Assembly: GCA_030526885.1 (NCBI GenBank)
Contig: JAUNBV010000080.1
Location: 1 to 8,781 of the forward strand
Direction: 5' to 3'
DNA length: 8,781 nt
Source of the DNA: Syntrophomonadaceae bacterium
GTDB lineage: Bacteria > Bacillota > Syntrophomonadia > Syntrophomonadales > Syntrophomonadaceae
Shown piece by piece: positions 7,605 to 8,781 of the stretch; within the stretch, counting starts at the first letter, position 1; every line of letters begins with the position of its first letter. Below the pieces are notes generated by a model. That model saw nothing but the letters and a program-made list of their open reading frames with translations, searched no databases and was not told the origin of the DNA. The position numbers and the translations under genes were made by a program.

Positions 7605-7628
7605 CCGGGCCGCATTTTCGCGGCCGGG
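7605..7628 (+). other. GC-rich hairpin just after the rng stop
   Basis: GGCCGC (7608-7613) pairs with GCGGCC (7620-7625) around loop ATTTTC, extendable by two C-G pairs with a bulged G. A seven-T run follows only 12 bases later (7638-7644), so it is a poor intrinsic terminator, but it may protect the mRNA 3' end. Confidence 0.45.
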
Positions 7629-7630
7629 AT

Positions 7631-7688
7631 AAAAATATTTTTTTAAACGACGGTTTTTCTTGACGAGCCCGTCGTTTTCTGTTAATCT
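7631..7688 (+). promoter_or_regulatory. Promoter of rplU-rpmA with an UP-like A/T element
   Basis: TTGACG (7660-7665) and TAATCT (7683-7688) are 17 bases apart, and TGT immediately precedes the -10, giving an extended -10. Upstream, 7631-7647 reads AAAAATATTTTTTTAAA, which fits the UP-element pattern AAAWWTWTTTTNNNAAA but lies about 7 bases further upstream than the ideal position. A strong promoter is expected for ribosomal protein genes. The predicted start is near 7695. Confidence 0.65.
7645..7680 (+). terminator. Probable rho-independent terminator of the rng operon
   Basis: AAACGACGG (7645-7653) and CCGTCGTTT (7669-7677) form a perfect 9-bp stem with a 15-base loop, and the stem runs into TTTTCTGTT. 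The loop is large and the U-run short, so termination may be partial. The loop contains the -35 of the next promoter. Confidence 0.6.
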
Positions 7689-7695
7689 ACCCTTT

Positions 7696-7790
7696 GGTTG
7701 CACGTTTTTGCAACCGCTCGAACCGGGTTCCTTAAACGGCTGTTGCAGCCTGCCTTAGGTTCGGCGAGTCTCAAAAAAAGTGTGGAGGTG
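7696..7790 (+). promoter_or_regulatory. Structured 5' leader of rplU (candidate L21 leader)
   Basis: About 100 nucleotides lie between the predicted transcription start and rplU. GGTTGCA (7696-7702) and TGCAACC (7709-7715) form a perfect 7-bp hairpin. GGCTG (7738-7742) and CAGCC (7746-7750) form a second, and GAACC (7720-7724) can close over it with GGTTC (7758-7762), helped by CTC (7717-7719) with GAG (7766-7768). Many Firmicutes carry an autoregulatory L21 leader here; I judge this by position and structure, not by alignment. Confidence 0.55.
7784..7788 (+). promoter_or_regulatory. Ribosome binding site fixing the TTG start of rplU
   Basis: GGAGG lies 7 bases before TTG at 7796. The sequence just after the TTG gives the conserved L21 start YAVIKTGGKQY, and no ATG or GTG is available at that point. 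Confidence 0.8.
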
Positions 7791-7795
7791 TAATA

Positions 7796-8173
7796 TTGTA
7801 CGCAGTAATTAAAACCGGAGGCAAGCAGTACAAAGTAGTCGTAGGCCAGATCATCAAGGTCGAAAAGCTTGAGGTTTTGCCCGGAGAAAAGGTGACCTTC
7901 GATCAGGTGCTGATGATGAAGACCGAAGACGGCGCGGCCCGCATCGGCAGCCCCGTATTGGCCGATATTCTGGTGCAGGGCGTGGTCCTGGAACAGGGCC
8001 GGGCTAAGAAAATCGTGGTCTACAAGTATAAAAGGCGCAAAAATGAGCGCAAAAAGCAGGGCCATCGCCAGGCCTTTACCAAGGTGTTGATCGAGGGCAT
8101 AGGCACCGCCGCCGAGATCGAGGCCCAGACCGCGGCAAAGCTGGCCGAGGCTGAAGTAGAAGCAGAAGCATAA
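7796..8173 (+). CDS. rplU: 50S ribosomal protein L21 (bL21)
   Basis: L21 binds 23S rRNA in the large ribosomal subunit. The product is 125 residues and begins MYAVIKTGGKQYKV, the family hallmark. The basic rRNA-contact stretch YKYKRRKNERKKQGHRQ is at about residues 76-92, and the core ends near TKVLIEGI (about 101). Bacterial L21 is usually 100-105 residues; here an Ala/Glu-rich tail of some 24 residues follows (AAEIEAQTAAKLAEAE...), probably flexible and exposed. Translation starts at TTG. It is the first gene of a short transcription unit with rpmA, behind its own promoter and leader. Identity is certain. Confidence 0.97.
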   Translation: MYAVIKTGGKQYKVVVGQIIKVEKLEVLPGEKVTFDQVLMMKTEDGAARIGSPVLADILVQGVVLEQGRAKKIVVYKYKRRKNERKKQGHRQAFTKVLIEGIGTAAEIEAQTAAKLAEAEVEAEA

Positions 8174-8197
8174 AAGGCAGCGGCATTATCTGCCTTT
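8173..8197 (+). other. Intercistronic hairpin between rplU and rpmA
   Basis: AAAGGCAG (8173-8180, starting in the rplU stop codon) pairs perfectly with CTGCCTTT (8190-8197) around a 9-base loop. It ends one base before the AGGAAGG ribosome binding site of rpmA. Only three Ts follow, so it is not a strong terminator. It may adjust the L21:L27 ratio or serve as an RNA-processing or stability element. Confidence 0.6.
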
Positions 8198-8217
8198 CAG
8201 GAAGGATGTGTTTATAC

Positions 8218-8487
8218 ATGGCTCATAAAAAAGGAATGGGTTCGACCAGAAACGGGCGCGATAGCGAGTCCAAACGCCTGGGCATAAAACGCTATGACGG
8301 CCAGGTGGTGACCGCCGGCACGATTATCGTGCGCCAGCGCGGGACCAAGGTGCATCCCGGCAATAACGTGATGCGCGGCGGCGACGACACCCTGTTTGCC
8401 ATCGTGGACGGGAAAGTAAAGTTTGAGCGCAAGGGCCGCGACAAAAAGCAGGTCAGCGTATACCCGGCGGAGCAGGTGGTGGGTTAA
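8218..8487 (+). CDS. rpmA: 50S ribosomal protein L27 (bL27)
   Basis: L27 lies near the peptidyl-transferase centre and its N-terminus reaches towards the tRNA acceptor end. The 89-residue product starts MAHKKGMGSTRNGRDSESK and contains VRQRGTKVHPGNNV and DDTLFAIVDGKVKFE, all diagnostic. An in-frame ATG at 8206 would add MCLY, but AGGAAGG (8199-8205) abuts that codon, whereas ATG 8218 is 12 bases away and matches mature L27. Neither start gives the LQFFA-type leader that the protease Prp removes in many Firmicutes, and no prp gene lies between rplU and rpmA, its usual place. A strong terminator follows. Confidence 0.97.
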   Translation: MAHKKGMGSTRNGRDSESKRLGIKRYDGQVVTAGTIIVRQRGTKVHPGNNVMRGGDDTLFAIVDGKVKFERKGRDKKQVSVYPAEQVVG

Positions 8488-8526
8488 GCCCCTGCGCCTT
8501 ATTGCCGCCTGAACCAAATGCTGGCG

Positions 8527-8563
8527 AAAGCTCTGGATTCATCCGGAGCTTTTTGTTATTCTT
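8527..8563 (+). terminator. Rho-independent terminator after rpmA
   Basis: AAAGCTCTGG (8527-8536) pairs with CCGGAGCTTT (8543-8552), with one T-G wobble, around loop ATTCAT. It continues into TTTTTGTTATTCTT. It begins 39 bases after the rpmA stop and separates rplU-rpmA from obgE. Confidence 0.88.
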
Positions 8564-8579
8564 ATGGGGATAGTATATT
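8553..8579 (+). promoter_or_regulatory. Possible promoter of obgE
   Basis: TATATT (8574-8579) is a good -10. The best -35, TTGTTA (8553-8558), leaves only 15 bases and overlaps the terminator T-run. Because a terminator lies just upstream, some promoter is expected here, but the exact assignment is uncertain. Confidence 0.4.
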
Positions 8580-8594
8580 TAAAAGGAGCAGTAC

Positions 8595-8781
8595 ATGTTT
8601 ATCGATCGGGCCAAGATATATGTAAAGGGCGGCGACGGCGGCAACGGCTGCGTAGCGTTTAGGCGCGAGAAATACGTCGCCATGGGCGGCCCCTGGGGCG
8701 GCGACGGCGGGCGCGGCGGGAATGTCATCTTCCGCGCCGACCAGCAGTTGTCTACCCTGATGGACTTTCGCTATAAGAAGC
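8595..8781 (+). CDS. obgE: GTPase Obg, N-terminal part (partial, right edge)
   Basis: Obg is an essential GTPase that binds the 50S subunit and acts in late ribosome assembly and stress signalling. ATG 8595 follows AGGAG (8584-8588) by 6 bases. The 62 codons present encode the glycine-rich Obg fold: MFIDRAKIYVKGGDGGNG, AFRREKYV, GGPWGGDGGRGG and TLMDFRYKK. The G domain lies beyond the window. Placement directly after rpmA is the usual bacterial order. The Trp in GGPWGG is at a position that varies between species (Asp in E. coli, Ala in B. subtilis), so it is not a sign of damage. Confidence 0.97.
   Translation, partial: MFIDRAKIYVKGGDGGNGCVAFRREKYVAMGGPWGGDGGRGGNVIFRADQQLSTLMDFRYKK

Noticed and set aside
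6350..7615. Minus-strand open frame of 421 codons
   Set aside because: It is antisense to RNase G, which has all catalytic and Zn-link residues, and is an artefact of high GC.
8521..8527. TGGCGAA as another Spo0A box before obgE
   Set aside because: It overlaps the foot of a clear terminator hairpin and is upstream of any plausible promoter context, so chance is the better explanation.

Overview
The window is GC-rich chromosomal DNA from what looks like a Gram-positive, Firmicutes-type bacterium, most likely class Clostridia. The evidence is a gene order typical of that group (TIGR03960 radical SAM protein, DUF2344 protein, RNase G, L21, L27, Obg), strong AGGAGG-type ribosome binding sites, and a large exported protein ending in an S-layer homology (SLH) domain. 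The species cannot be named from this sequence alone.

Layout. Positions 1-3358 (minus strand, running off the left edge) encode a very large secreted surface protein. It has a signal peptide, a long array of Gly/Thr/Ala-rich 25-29 residue repeats likely to fold as a beta-helix, a Gly5 linker and the start of an SLH domain. Positions 3359-3649 are a divergent intergenic region with a good sigma-A-type promoter for the rightward operon and a weaker one for the surface gene. Positions 3650-7594 (plus) hold three tightly packed genes: a radical SAM enzyme, its DUF2344 partner and ribonuclease G. Positions 7595-7795 hold an imperfect terminator interleaved with a new promoter, then a structured leader RNA. 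Positions 7796-8487 encode ribosomal proteins L21 and L27, followed by a clear rho-independent terminator. Positions 8595-8781 are the beginning of the GTPase gene obgE, cut by the right edge.

How the genes fit together. The rightward genes are translation and ribosome housekeeping functions: RNA processing (RNase G), two large-subunit proteins, and a ribosome-assembly GTPase. The radical SAM/DUF2344 pair has no established reaction, but its translational coupling and neighbours suggest a role close to RNA or ribosome metabolism. The surface protein is a separate accessory gene transcribed away from this cluster.

No mobile element, CRISPR array, tRNA or rRNA was seen. The most unusual features are the surface protein (higher-order repeats, many cysteines), the rng-rplU junction (terminator, promoter and a leader with competing pairings), and the lack of a prp gene between rplU and rpmA together with an L27 that lacks the Prp-cleaved extension. 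I did not find a convincing wholly new system.
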